Shown: positions 10,771 to 22,339, counted from the first letter of the stretch. The stretch: DNA of 64,000 nucleotides from Acanthosepion esculentum (GCA_964036315.1 OZ038498.1:10168468-10232467), one strand, 5' to 3'. Translations and numbers: made by a program. The notes: generated from the letters alone by a model not told the origin.

Positions 10771-11310
10771 CATACCAAAGCAGCAAGCGAAATGCTAATC
10801 AGACAGTGGCTTAATGTGCCCATAAGCTTGGTTGAAGAATACAAATTGTCAGTAGACGTAACCTTGATAAGGTCAGAACATAATTGAGCGGATGATCTGA
10901 CAAGAGTACTGCAGCAATAGCTTGATTTGATCAGGAAAACAGCTGAACCCCCAAACCATATGTGTGCTGTATCAACAAACAAGCCTGATTCCGACCGGAT
11001 AAGATCGATCCATCATCAAAGTTATCATCCTGGCATAAGGTGGACAGGCAGCTCGATCCCACGGTTTCAAAGGTGTCTGTGAGGGCTATAGTAGGAAAGT
11101 GAAAGTAGTGCAAGTCAATTGACTGACGTGTTGGCTGAAGGGCAAATTGGACATCAACGACACTTGGTATCGAGTGGGAATGAACATAACCCACTACCAG
11201 GGCTGACACTACCTGTGGCGTGTTGATTGTGGGCCTACATGGTTTTCTGTATGGTGTCACCTCAGATGGCAAGAATTTCACAAATGAAATCTTGACATAA
11301 TGATTTGATA
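10771..11310 (+). pseudogene. Ty3/gypsy RNase H tail and integrase
   Basis: 10768-10920 reads KVHTKAASEMLIRQW, VDVTLIRSEHN, stop, ADDLTRVLQQ: the end of RNase H. From about 11000 IHHQSYHPGIRW is the His-His half of the integrase HHCC zinc finger; DPTVSKVSVRAIVGK follows after frameshifts, then KGKLDINDTWYRVGMNITHY, in the integrase core. Later reading (VDCGPTWFSVW) fades by about 11300. Several stops and shifts make it non-functional. No LTR was identified. Confidence 0.75.
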
Positions 11311-11734
11311 AAGATTGGTCACTTTGATTTTGCAAATCAAAGTAAGTGTAAAATTTAGTCTCGGTGGGAGGGGGACATCATATTTTGTATTTTCGGTTGT
11401 TCAAAGCAAAATACTTGCTGTATAAAAAATTAATTCAATGAATAAAAGCACATACAAATTACATATTTAGAAATATTATATGAATATTTTTAAAATTGGA
11501 CCAGAAATACACAATAAATTGCGAGTTGAACGGACAAAGTTGCAAATTTATCAATTTCAAACAAAATCAGATATCGCCTGGAAATGCTATCATTACACAG
11601 GAAAATGAATGGTTTTCTTAAAAAGCAAAAATACTAAATTAAAAACTGAAAAACCAAATCGGAAACTGCGGTATCAAGAAAAAAAACGAAACTGATACCG
11701 AAGCATGAATTACCAAACTGTCCAACTCTCAATT
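11311..11734. other. AT-rich stretch, nothing recognised
   Basis: A-rich sequence after the integrase relic; no frame, repeat or LTR end that I can support. Confidence 0.4.
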
Positions 11735-11890
11735 TATACATTGTCCACCTACTTCATGGTTTACCTACTTCACGCCGCTGGCGAGTATTGTATTTTGTTG
11801 ATGTTATAAAGATTACCATTTCATTTTCAACCTCCGTTTTGGTTATTCTTCATTCAGAAACCCTTTCTAGGTTACAACATAATCATTTCA
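11735..11890 (+). repeat. K-family repeat, copy 2
   Basis: Shares TTTACCTACTTCA, GATGTTATAAAGATTACCAT and the terminal TTCTAGGTTACAAC with 7316-7436. It ends where a LINE fragment starts. Confidence 0.65.
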
Positions 11891-12030
11891 CCCTAAGCAA
11901 GGCAATAAAGCCACTAAGATGCAAGGAATTACTGGGGGTAAAAGGGAAAGAAGAACCAGAAGAGTTCCACAGGCGAGAAGTGCAAGAAAAGAAACTATTA
12001 GAACAGAACTTAGTTACATCTAGCTAATTC
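11880..12030 (-). mobile_element. LINE 3' fragment
   Basis: Minus-strand sequence with the family 3' end (TCACCCTAAGCAAGG on plus) and GAGTTCCACAGGCGAGAAGTG, which in longer copies encodes the SRLWNSLP region of ORF2. An internal segment is missing relative to 12406-13060. Confidence 0.65.
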
Positions 12031-12405
12031 AAAAGTTAAATAATTAGCCAATCTAGTAGTACACTTCAATTCCTGCAGTCGAGTTGCCAAGATGGAAGAC
12101 TGATGAGAACAATTCCCATAAAAGAATAGAAACGACATAGAGAGACCATATCACCGTGGATGGAAAGTGACTGACACTCGGATGCCCGGTCAAGACAGAT
12201 TATATTACAGTCCCTTCTTTGGATTTTGTTGTGAATCTTGAGATATATAGCAGGAGCAGCAAACCAGATATGGTAGCCATATTGAATGCACAGCTGAATT
12301 TATAAATATGCAAGAGGGATTCTGACCTGAAAAATTGTCTGGCATAACACATTGAACCAACTTTCATAGCAGGAGATTTAGCAATTGATTTAATATATAT
12401 ATATA

Positions 12406-13060
12406 TATATATATTTTTTTTTTTTTAAGCGTATCACCCCAAGCAAGGCTGGAGGCCACTATCACGCAAGGGGTTAAAGAAGGGTTGGAGGAAGAGCAGA
12501 TAGGAGTGGTAAAGGAGGTGATGTGGTGAAAGAGAAAGACAGTGGATCGATCAAGGCAAGGGGGTTACAGAAGATTTGGAGTGAGAGCAGATAGGAATGA
12601 AAAATGAAAGGATGTGGAGAAGGGAAGTGGATAGATCAAGGCAACTGGAGATGTAGATTGACGCTACACTTAAACCGTTGGAGATTGTATTTGTCAGGGA
12701 AACAGTAATAGGGAAGGGAGTTCCATAGGCGAGATGTGCGAGACATAAAGCTATTGGAGTAGAAGAGACGTCTACATCTAACAGTTTCCACGGTGTAGGG
12801 GTGGGAGCGGGATGCCAGCCTCGTGGGGAGTTTAAATTCACGAGGCCTGGGGACAAGCGAACGCAGCTCCTCGGAGCAGTTACCGTGAAAGTATATGTAA
12901 AAAAGGCAGAGCGAGGCAACATCGCGTCTGTGAGAGAGCGACTGCAGACGAGATGACAGATCAGGGCCAATCACGTTGCCTATCCGTCTCTGGATCTTAT
13001 CAAGAACCCTGAGGCAAACAGCAGGGGCCCCAGACCATATATGGCAGCAATACTCCATGC
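12406..13060 (-). mobile_element. Non-LTR retrotransposon (LINE) ORF2 C-terminus and tail
   Basis: 13058-12636 encodes MEYCCHIWSGAPAVCLRVLD, KIQRRIGNVIGPDL, LSHRRDVASLCLFYIYFHGN, SHPYTVETVRCRRLFYSNSF and SRLWNSLPYYCFPD, the characteristic ORF2 C-terminal domain of Jockey/CR1-like LINEs. A 3' UTR follows and ends in a T-run at 12413-12426 (poly(A) on the coding strand), bordered by (TA)n. RT and endonuclease are absent: an ordinary 5' truncation. The frame is unusually intact, so insertion is probably not very old. Confidence 0.85.
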
Positions 13061-13439
13061 AATATATATAATATATAATATAATTTAATAATAAATATAT
13101 TGATTTAATATAATCACTTCATGTCAGTCAAAGACATGAGACTAAGAAAGCAGAATGAATCATTCTCTTGGAGGTTAGCTTCAATCATGTTGATGGAAGG
13201 CAAAATACATTCTTTATGGGGATTTAAAGATAGCAGTTTCCTTTTGGAGGCGTTAAAATTTACAAGTTATTCCTTGCTCTAATTAACAACTGTTTGGGAT
13301 TCATTTTTGAGAGTAACTGCCAGTTTTACTTTGTCAAACCTATCTGAAGAAATTAATGAATTCTAGTTTTTCATTCATTCTTTTTTCATTCTTTTTGCTT
13401 TAAGCCTGCGTTTGTCTGTTCTTGAAGAAAACGCCAAAC
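13061..13439. other. Nothing recognised
   Basis: AT-rich after the LINE truncation point; no coding or repeat signal I can support. Confidence 0.4.
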
Positions 13440-13740
13440 TAGCCGCTTTGGAAACATCTTGTGCTGTTGTGAATCAAACTTTTTTGCAATGATGAACCAA
13501 GTTTTGATCTTCCCTGTTGGTAGTTTTTAGCGGTCGACCAGATCCGCTACGTCTATTATATCTTCCAATTTGATTTCTCTTTTTGGTTAACTTGCAGACA
13601 TATGATTCACTTTGATTAATCTTATCAGCTATCGATCTATTCGACAGCCGAAGATCGTGAAAAGAGGTAGCTTGGCCTTTCTCAAAGTCGGAACAATTCT
13701 TAGACACGTTAATAAATGGAAATACAAATGGGATAAGCTT
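13440..13740 (-). pseudogene. Tc1-like transposase N-terminus
   Basis: 13707-13474 encodes MSKNCSDFEKGQATSFHDLR, LSNRSIADKINQSESYVCKL and GRYNRRSGSGRPLKTTNRED. This is the paired helix-turn-helix DNA-binding half of Tc1 transposases, including the linker GRP.KTT motif. The DDE catalytic half is missing, and I did not find inverted terminal repeats around it. Confidence 0.8.
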
Positions 13741-13842
13741 TATATTTTGTTCATCATCATAGCGGTGCGTTCATTTTTTTGCCTTGTAGTGTAGGTAGAA
13801 GATTTGCTGCAGTAGGCTACTGTTTATTTATGCGGTAGGCTG

Positions 13843-14035
13843 GTGTTGCCAACTGAGAATATAGGGCTAAGTCTGTCCTGCTATTTAACCCATAAGTGGG
13901 GGGAAGAAAAGATGGATTCATATCTCTCCTAAAGGTATTTGCATGTAAGTGAATGTAACAAACCTGACTGGAATTCAATCACAGATCTCTGATTTCTTAT
14001 TCTAGACCATTATCCATTTACACCTCACTGCGCAT
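13843..14035 (-). mobile_element. tRNA-derived SINE
   Basis: On the minus strand GTGAGGTGTAAATGG (A box region) and GTGATTGAATTCCAG (B-box-like) are spaced as in a tRNA, followed by a body (GTTACATTCACTTACATGC, AATAGCAGGACAGACT) shared with the SINEs at 35656 and 48166. Not a functional tRNA gene. Confidence 0.7.
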
Positions 14036-14519
14036 TGTTACATAGATTTAATTGTCTTAAAAATGACATTGGGTATTTAAACCAGTTCCTAAAATTGAAA
14101 CTTCAACCTCGATTTTCGTTTTTCTATTTTGTCTGAAGCTACTTGTTCATTTAGTCAACTATTGTTATACTTCATTACTATTTCAGTATATAAACAAGCA
14201 AGACATTGATACCTAGTTTATTCATTTATATCTACAAAGATACACCGAAATATATATATGTATGGACACATCTGAAAAGATAATTTGAATTCCTGTTTAC
14301 AACACTGGAATTGTATAACACGTTGACAACCGACCCAAAATCAGTATAGTGTCATGTGGCGCTAGCATTTTTTTTTTTTTAATTTTAAAGAAATATTTTG
14401 TAAAAGAATATGTTAGGTATCAGTGAAAGATTTTAGTGTTAACATTTTTATAGAATGTCACCAGCTATTGATGGTAGCTGCTTTCTTGTCTGCATAATAT
14501 TCTTTATCGAATTTTCCAA
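14036..14519. other. AT-rich stretch, nothing recognised
   Basis: No coding signal, repeat array or transposon end that I can support. Confidence 0.4.
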
Positions 14520-15160
14520 ATTATAATATACTCGGCCTCACATTGACTGCTGACCTGAGATGGAACGAATACATTGAATCAATAGCTTCGTCCACTGCAA
14601 GGAAAGTTGGCTCCCTGTGCCGCGCCAGGAAACTTTTCTCTCTGGAGTCGATTCTTCAAATCTACAAATCAACCTTTCGCCCTTGCATGGAGTATTGCTG
14701 CCATATATAGTCTGGAGCCCCTTCTGTTTGTCTCAAGGTTCTTGATAAGATTCAGAGACGGATATGCAATGTAATTGGCCCTGATCTGGCATCTCGCCTG
14801 AAGTTGCTCTCTCACAGACGTGCCGTCGCCTCCCTCTGTCTTTTTTACATATACTTTCATGGTAACTGCTCCGATGAGCTGTTTTCGCTGGTTCCCAGAC
14901 TTCATGAATTTAAGCATTCAACTAGGCTGGCATCTCGCTCACACCCTTTCACTGTCGAAACTGTTAAATGTAGCCGTCTCTTCTACTCCAATAGCTTCAT
15001 ATCTCGTACCTCTTGCCCGTGGAACTCCCTTCCCTATTCCTGTTTCCCTGATAGCTATAATCTCCAACTATTCAAATGTAATGTCAATCGACGTCTCCAG
15101 ATGCCCTGATCTACCTTCTCTTCATCCTTTCCTCTATCACTCCTATTTGCTCTAGCTCAT
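14520..15160 (+). mobile_element. LINE ORF2 C-terminus
   Basis: Plus-strand copy of the 12406 family. It reads further upstream: GLTLTADLRWNEYIESIASS, TARKVGSLCRARKLFSLESI, QIYKSTFRPCMEYCCHI then a stop (TAG for Trp), then VLDKIQRRICNVIGPDLASR and SPFTVETVKCSRLFYSNSFI-like sequence to NRRLQMP. Truncated at 5', and its usual 3' tail is replaced at ~15165 by another repeat. Confidence 0.85.
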
Positions 15161-15164
15161 TTGA

Positions 15165-15470
15165 CCTTCATCACAATAGGTAGGGAGCAGTAGATGTGAT
15201 AGGCAACAATAAAATACAGAAGAACTCAAAATTGATCGCTGCATTTAAGTATTGCATTAATATTTAATCTTACCTTTTAAAAGTTCAACGATAATTCTTT
15301 TGCTGTCACTTAATTTAAAGATAATTTGATGTACAGAAGTCCTTACTTCCTGTACAAACAATTATTTTTATTTCATGGGTGACTTTTGCTGAATTTCACG
15401 ATTAATTTTGATTATACCCAAAATTATAAAAATTGTTATCATACAAAAAATTTGTTGGCAAAAAATCACT
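15165..15470. repeat. Direct duplication, unit 1
   Basis: About 300 bases starting GACCTTCATCACAATAGGTA, repeated with scattered differences at 15924-16230. Non-coding. Confidence 0.8.
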
Positions 15471-15923
15471 TAGTTGTGATTTAGAATACATTTTTGCCAA
15501 TGGCTCTGAAAAAAAGTCCCAGTGCAAGTGCTAATGCTAAGTGTAAAGCTATATCACTGGAAGGTGGAAATTAATTATTTTATTCAGAATACTGTACGTA
15601 CATATCATAAACACGGTAATAGGCCATGGAGAGTGCTTATTTGCAGTTTATAGTGTGGTTATTTTGACTCAAGTCATTTTACTATCTTACTCCTGAGAAA
15701 TAACGATGTAGGGTGAGGTATACCTGTATAAATGTTTGTGTAGTTTTATGATAACCCATTAGTATTTGATGACTGTGATATATTTTTTAGTAATTTATTC
15801 ATTAGTTTTTATGGAGTATAAAATTACAGAGATATTTTTCCAAGAGTGACTAATTTGTTACTAGCTTAAAAGCTGCCCTATCAGGTGGCATTTAAGCTAG
15901 CTCCCACACAAGGCTCTTCATTG

Positions 15924-16230
15924 GACCTTCATCACAATAGGTAGGGAGGAGTAGATGTGATAGGCAACAATAAACTACAGAAGAACTCAAAATTGATTGC
16001 TGCATTTAAGTATTGCATTAATATTTAAACTTACCTTTTAAAAGTTCAAAAATAATTCTTCTTCTGACACTTAATTTAAAGACAATTTGATGTACAGAAA
16101 TCCTTACTTCCTGTACAAACAATTATTTTTATTTCATAAGTGACTTTTGCTGGATTTCATGATTAATTTTGATTATTCCCACATTTATTTCCAATTTCTA
16201 AAATTTATTATCATACAAAAGATTTGTCCA
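15924..16230. repeat. Direct duplication, unit 2
   Basis: Second copy of 15165-15470, about 760 bases downstream. The intervening 450 bases carry no recognised feature. Confidence 0.8.
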
Positions 16231-16249
16231 AAAATTACGTAAAAAACAA

Positions 16250-16620
16250 AAAATGGCCAAAACAATCACAGTCATGAAAACTTGGGAATCCAAAATTTCA
16301 GGATTGTGGGCCCCAAATATTTTTAATTTGTTCATGGAGTCAGTCCAAGTCCACAATGTATATGTTGGGCTATAGCCTCTAGAAGTAAAGTTGAAAACAG
16401 ACAATTTTATTTTAAAACACTGTAATTTGAGAACAGTAATTTTTGCATTTGAACAAGAGCTATTGAAGCCAAGATAGCAGAATCCAAAAACAATCAAAGT
16501 AATCAAAACTTAGGAATCCCAAATTTCAGGTTTGTTTTTAATTTGCTCACGGAGTCAACCTGGTTCCAAAATGATATATATTAGTCTAAGGCCTCTTGGA
16601 GTAAAGTTGAAAAGTGTGAC
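16250..16620. repeat. Diverged tandem duplication (~235-bp unit)
   Basis: GGAATCCAAAATTTCAGG...GGAGTCAGTCC...GCCTCTAGAAGTAAAGTTGA recurs as GGAATCCCAAATTTCAGG...GGAGTCAACC...GCCTCTTGGAGTAAAGTTGA. Confidence 0.65.
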
Positions 16621-17039
16621 ACACTGACATTTAAATTTATTATATAGATTGTAGTTAAATCAAATTTTTCTTTTTTTTTTTATACCTACTATGTTTATAA
16701 ATCTTTCAAGTAAAAGTTAAGAGAAGCCGGGTTCCAGATGCATTTTGCCAAAATTACACAGGAAGCTGCAAACGTTGCTTAATATAGAAATATGCATCGA
16801 GTGTCTCCAAGATTTGGTGAAGTAACTTAAAATGAAAATATAACCGTCACCAGTATTTAGAGACATGGAAATGTCATGTGACCATCTGTTGGGTGACATG
16901 GCAGTTGACATGATAAACTGTATATGAATAACTTACAAGCAGAGTAAAGAAAAGTTTTAATCTCCATTCAGCAACTATAACTGCGATTTCCCCACCCTTC
17001 AATCTAGCCACTCAGGGAGCAGAATAATTGAGAGAAACA

Positions 17040-17290
17040 CACACCCATTGCAGTTTCCTAGAGATCTACATTCTTTGTCTCAACTCCAATTTTCCCTAAA
17101 TGCTCTTTCAAGTTTCTAGGGGATGTTCCAAATGCAGCCATTACTACAGGAATTGCTTCAAGTGTCATATTCCATAATTTCTTCAACTCTCTAGGTAGAT
17201 CCTGGTAATTTGTAATCTTTCCAGTTTCTTTGGAGTCCACTCTTGTATCAGCAAAATGGAACAGCAAAATCAGCAATTAGGTACTTGCTA
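17040..17290 (-). pseudogene. LINE ORF2 C-terminal fragment (different clade)
   Basis: 17276-17058 reads ADTRVDSKETGKITNYQDLP, RELKKLWNMTLEAIPVVMAA and FGTSPRNLKEHLGKIGVETK. The K-x-Y-x-DL...LWN...IPVVxGALGT arrangement is a C-terminal segment seen in invertebrate LINE polyproteins. A related fragment lies at 32010-32170. The upstream reading (IADFAVPF) needs a frameshift. Confidence 0.65.
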
Positions 17291-17511
17291 CTTTACTTGT
17301 CTATAACAGTGAGATGATCTTAACCAAGAAATTCCATTACATCTTATGACTGTCACTTTCAACAACTGCTCCTGGCTAATAGTCATACACTTACACATTG
17401 AAGTCATATTTACAACATACTTTCCAATGGATTCCCTTGCCAATCCAGTTATGTCGCTGCTTATACTCTTTCATCATTATTGTTACTTAGAATTATCTCT
17501 GTGTTTTTTAT

Positions 17512-18245
17512 TTATTTTTTAATTTTTTTTAAGCATTCAACCCCAAGTGAGGCGGGAAGCCTCCAGCACGCAAAGGGTTTCAGAGTAGAAGCGATAACAA
17601 AGAGTGATAGAGGAAAGGATGAAGAGATGGTTAGAGGATAGATACGGGCATCTGGAGACGTCAATTGATGTTACATTTGAATAGTTGGAGACTATAGCTA
17701 TCAGGAAAACAAGAAAAGGGGAGGGAGTTCCACAGGCGAGAAGTGCGAGACATGAAGCTATTGGAGTAGAAGAGACGGCTACATTTAACAGTTTCAACAG
17801 TGAAAGGGTGAGAGTGAGATGCCAGTCTAGTTGAGTGCTTAAATGCAACAGCACGTCTGTGAGAGAGCGACTGCAGGGAGATGCCAGATCAGGGCCAATT
17901 ACATTGCATATCCGTCTTTGGATTTTATCAAGAACCTTCAGACAATTAGAATGGGCTCCAGACCATATATGGCAGCAATACTCCATGCAAGGGCAAATGG
18001 TTGATTTGTAGATTTGAAGGATTGACTCCGGCGAGAAAGATTTCCTGGCGGGTCATAGGGAGCCAACGTTTCTAGCGGTGGAAGAAGCTATTGACTCAAT
18101 GTATTCGTTCCATCGCAGGTCAGTGGACAATGTGAGAGCGAGCGGTCGCAAAGAGGTGCTCTCGTGGAGTTGATCGTCAGGCATTCTAATGGGGGACAGG
18201 GATGGTTCTCCCTGGTGAGTAATAGAGAGCAGTTTTGTTTTTGAG
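17512..18245 (-). mobile_element. LINE ORF2 C-terminus and tail
   Basis: Minus-strand copy of the 12406 family extending furthest 5': KTKLLSITHQGEPSLSPIRM, LTLSTDLRWNEYIESIASST, SPESILQIYKST, MEYCCHIWSGAHSNCLKVLD. Compared with other copies it lacks much of the LASRLKLLSHRRAVASLCLF to EFKHSTRLAS segment (near 17830-17880). The T-run at 17505-17530 is its poly(A). Confidence 0.85.
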
Positions 18246-18413
18246 GCTCCTATATAACATCATGGTCCCCTTCTCTCATGTCTCTGGCCAAGTCATTCTA
18301 AAAAAGAAAAAAAACATAGTATCACTGTTAACATCAAAATTCATTCACAGTCTGACTAATTAAACATGGTCATCTCTTATTCTAAATTTTATTCTTGTAC
18401 TTGAGTTTTCGAG

Positions 18414-18956
18414 CAGGGGTCGGCTACCTTTTGCTATGTGCCGACTTAGGGTTTTAAAATCATTCCATGTGCCAACGTATTTTTATGCAAGTCAATGTTA
18501 TACCTGTTCTGCAATATGTTTTATAGTATATGTAATTTAGTATATATTAAAATCATTATATTCCGTGCTAATAGGAATATATACTTGACAAACACAGTAA
18601 AGGTTTATTGTAAAAACCACAAGAAGAATAAATGTAACAGTTATGCACAAAGTCGTCACAAGTCAATCCAGTAGTGAGTGCTACTATTAGAAGGTCGGTA
18701 GTTCTTGCATAAGTCTGAGTCGTACTCAACAGATCCCAGCTAGCCTCTGTAGTCCGTTGACTTACAGATAATTATAGGTAGTTACTACCTATGGTGTACT
18801 CACTCATGGGGGTGACAGGTTATTCCATTACATCAAAAATTGAAACAGCTAAATATCTTCTTTGTGTTGTAGTAGTTATTGGTTTGGACTTTGTGATGTC
18901 ATTTGTGGCTGCGTGCCATTGGAAATTGCTTGACATGCCACAGGTTGCCGACTTCT
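18414..18956. mobile_element. hAT-like nonautonomous element, copy 1
   Basis: Left end CAGGGGTCGGCTACC and right end GGTTGCCGACTTCTGG are inverted repeats. The internal sequence (TTTTGCTATGTGCCGACTTA; TTGTGTTGTAGTAGTTATTG) matches the second copy at 19069-19358. It is longer only because a ~282-bp LTR lies inside. No transposase. A clear 8-bp target duplication was not found. Confidence 0.7.
18554..18835 (-). mobile_element. Solo LTR inserted in the hAT copy, TSD AAAAT
   Basis: Comparing the two hAT copies defines an insertion of 282 bases flanked by AAAAT on both sides (18549-18553, 18836-18840). Read on the minus strand it starts TGATGTAATGGAATAACC, has GGTAGTAACTACCTATA, an AATAAACCTT signal, and ends GCACGGAATATAA. 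The LTR at 62835-63097 is the same family and is followed by gag-leader-like sequence. The 3' end lacks a canonical CA. Confidence 0.75.
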
Positions 18957-19068
18957 GGTCTACAGAATGTTTGAACGTTAACTCTTTTACATTTACTGTC
19001 ATCTTGCTCCTTGAATTCTATTAAATATTTTTGCTGTTTTAATAACATTGTCATGTGGATGGTTTAAA

Positions 19069-19358
19069 CCAGGGACAGCAACCTTTTGCTATGTGCCAAC
19101 TTAAGGTTTTAAAATCATTCAATGTGCCAACAGCATACATATTTTTATACAAGTCGAGGTCAATATACCTGTTCTACAATATATTTTATATAGTAATGTA
19201 TAGTATATATATTTTAGTATATATTAAAATTAAAACACCTAAATATCTTCTTTGTGTTGTAGTAGTTATTGCTTTGGACTTTGTGATGTCATTTGCGACT
19301 GCATGCCATTGGAAATTGCTGGACGTAGCACGCATGCTGTAGGTTGAAGACCCCTGTT
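19069..19358. mobile_element. hAT-like nonautonomous element, copy 2
   Basis: Ends CAGGGACAGCAACC and GGTTGAAGACCCCTG are inverted repeats; interior co-linear with copy 1 without the LTR. Confidence 0.7.
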
Positions 19359-19879
19359 TTAGGGCACATTGTGAGTGTGCCAATTATATAAATGGATATT
19401 TGTTTATCTGATGTGCTTTTACCTGCTTATTATTCAGTTTAATAAGTTACCTTCTTTATCAGGGACAGTGGCAGGAGATTAAGTTTTAGAAAAAACACAA
19501 AAGTATATTCATTTGCTATTCATTCAGATAATGTGACAAATGTTTTACACTTTAGTATTAATATTATTTTCCTGTAGGTATTAATTTCAAATGTTTAAAG
19601 TTTAGAAGAATAAGTTTGAAACTGTAGCTTCTCTTGATAAGACAAAAGCTTTCTTCAGCCCCGCCCCCATTACTTACTGTTATCAAACAATAGGTATTTT
19701 TAGTCATGATTTAACAGTAGCTAAGCAGAAAGAGTTAAAGACCCCACTCCTCCCAAAAATGTTTTACTGAAGACTAAAAACTAAGATTATATTTCTTGTT
19801 TATTTTGACACAATGTAAGTCAAATCTTGGCTTAATATTTGCCACAGTTATCAAAAATAAATTGTTTGAGGCTGACTAA

Positions 19880-20345
19880 TTGTTGTAACCTAGGGGAAGG
19901 TTACTGAATAGAATAATCAAATGAAGGTTGGTAATGGACGATAATACTTAGGACAAGAACAACACATATAAGATTCACCAGTAGCATGTAGAAAGTAATC
20001 AAATGCTAAAAGTGAGTCAAGTGAATCCCAAGTGGAAGATATCCACTAACCACCCCACGTGATCAGATGTGGCACAAGGCCGAGTTTTATTGTGGGGTTT
20101 CCGAGCCCGCAGGCTTGGCCAAAAATTCCCCGTAGACCCCGCATAAAATGAGGTTGAGTAGCTGTCTCCTGAGACGAGACTCTGCCCTTCGACATAACCT
20201 TGTCTGGGGATCCTCTCTGCACAGAGGCAGTGAGTTTGACCAGCACACTTGGAAATGAATTCCAAGTGGAAGACCACATACAGTATATACCACTGTATTT
20301 ATAGGAATGAGGACATACCCATTATCTGCCATAGGTATGCTATAA
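19880..20345 (-). repeat. K-family repeat, copy 3, with GC-rich insert
   Basis: 19882-19930 (TTGTAACC...GGTTACTGAATAGAATAATC) and 20275-20340 (GAGGACATACCCATTATCTG) are reverse complements of the end and start of the 7190-7440 copy. Between them 20040-20255 is GC-rich, non-coding by eye, and flanked by 17-base direct repeats (TGAATCCCAAGTGGAAG at 20022; TGAATTCCAAGTGGAAG at 20256), which may mark an insertion or a tandem duplication. Confidence 0.55.
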
Positions 20346-20349
20346 CACT

Positions 20350-21380
20350 AATGTCGTTTATCAAAAAATCTTCTTATAATTCTGCTTGTCCCTCCTTTAG
20401 TTAGCACAACCATTATGTCCTGCCAACTACCTTATAAATAATGGATTATTCCATTTTGATTTTGTGGAAAGACACTATCTGGTTTCAGTGAGAAAATGAA
20501 AGAAAGAAAGAAGGGAAAATAGAAGTGTTTAACATATGTTTCCGTGAAATGGAAAAAGTTGTCAATTTCAATTTCATTTGCACTCCCTTACTTCTGAAAA
20601 TAACAATCAGCATTCATATTTATGATTGTTATTACAATATTTTGTTAAAGTTGTTAAGCTCAAATGCTTAAGAATGTGAAAGGGGAATTTCTACAGATAT
20701 TTTATTGTTGCAGAATTCGCCATGAGCTTATTCAATCATTAACTTAATTAAAATTTATCAGAAAATTCATGTAGGAAAACCTTGGGTATTTCAAGTTAGA
20801 ACTAATCTTTAAAATGGAATTAAAAATAGCATAACAAAAAACAAATTTTTAAAAATAGTAAATAACGTTTATATATTTTGCAATATTTAATCATCATAAG
20901 AAACATTTTTGTATTGAAATAAAAATCAACTAATTACTTAATTTAATTATTAATTAATAATTTCAGATATGTTCCTCTGTTGTGTTTACCTGAACCTATT
21001 TTAAGATGGTCTACATTTTGCATGAACCAATTTATTGTTAATTCTAGAAATTTCTCTGTCAGCAAAAGTAGTTCTTTTTCGTTGCTCATAAAAAGGAAGA
21101 TTGATTGTTCAAGCTTTTCTTTTGTTACCCATATTGCACTTTAATTCATTTTTATCCTTTCCGATTTTGAAAATGAGCATTTGTTTCTTCACTTTCTAAC
21201 CACGAGCAGAATGTAGATGCATAAGGTAATGTCTACATTTGCAAAACAAATCTAAAGAACTGTCTGTTATTAAATATTAATACCATCTTTGGTGCTAATA
21301 TGAGAAGCCAGACCAATTCTAAACATTCTCTGCCAAGATTTGATGAAATTTGATTTTTGCTTTACAGTCTCGGTTTGATT
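20350..21380. other. AT-rich stretch, nothing recognised
   Basis: No long frame, array or transposon end. Confidence 0.45.
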
Positions 21381-21880
21381 TTGTTTTTTGTTTTATTTTT
21401 TGGCGTATGACCCTTAATGGGTTATTTAATGCCAAGATTTTTATTGCTGGTAATATTTTTTTCAAAAATGTATTGCTGTTAATATTTTTTTAAAAAATGT
21501 ATTGATGGTAATATTTTTTTCAAAAATGTATTGATGGTAATATTTTTTTCAAAAATGTATTGATGGTAATATTTTTTTCAAAAATGTATTGCTGGTAATA
21601 TTTTTTTCAAAAATGTATTGATGGTAATATTTTTTTTTCAAAAATGTATTGCTGGTATTAAAACCTATTTTTACACATTCATAGTGTTTTTACCTGAGTT
21701 TGGGCGTTAACTAATTGCCCATAGCTGGGACTCTATCAGGTGCTACCACCCCCAAGTCAGGGTGGACCTGGGAACACCAGCTATTAAGAGGTGGTTCACC
21801 ACTTCTTAAAACCTCCTGATCAGAGGCCTTGCTATTGGATGTAGTTTATCGTCTTACCCAGGACACCTCATTTGTGTGTG
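21381..21880 (-). mobile_element. G-family repeat with internal minisatellite
   Basis: Reverse complement of 28080-28520. 21660-21870 matches CAGCTATGGG, GGTGGCACCTG, CCTCCTGATCAGAGGCC and GATGTAGTTTATCGTCTTAC; 21437-21660 is a tandem array with unit of ~29 bases (AATATTTTTTTCAAAAATGT plus ATTGATGGT), seven to eight copies. The mate copy carries the same array in the same relative place. Confidence 0.8.
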
Positions 21881-22339
21881 TGTGGGGGGTCTTAATCCTC
21901 TGCAGAGGTGCAGTCAGCATATTCTCTGCCAAGATTTTATTATTGTTTTACAATCTCTTCAGTTATTAAAACTTATTAAGGTTTAAAAAAAAATTAATTC
22001 AACTTTTGACAGTTTCCCAGGGTTGAAAGCAAACTATTTTAACTTTTCGACTTTTGAGATGGTGTCTGAAATTTAACAAGGGGGTCGACAGATTGATTTG
22101 TGTTCTTTACATGCTCTATTGACCATGTTCAAATTCAGTCAGACTTTTACTTAATTTTCTGAAAAGCTTGAATATATCCATCTAAAAATGTACAAGCTGT
22201 CTTCAGGTTTTAGTCAGAAGATTGAAAATAAGCACGGGTCATTTGAAAATGTGTACCAACTAATTCCATCATGGCAGAAGAATGCATAAGCCTGTTGTTG
22301 ACACTATTTTTCAATCTTTATTTGAAATGTTATTTTAGA

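Noticed and set aside
12103..12145. CTGATGA...GAAACGAC as another hammerhead
   Set aside because: No stem II pairing next to CTGATGA and no stem I; chance match.
19645..19665. Minus-strand CTGAAGAAAGC as a hammerhead core
   Set aside because: No GAAA box at the proper place and no stem II.
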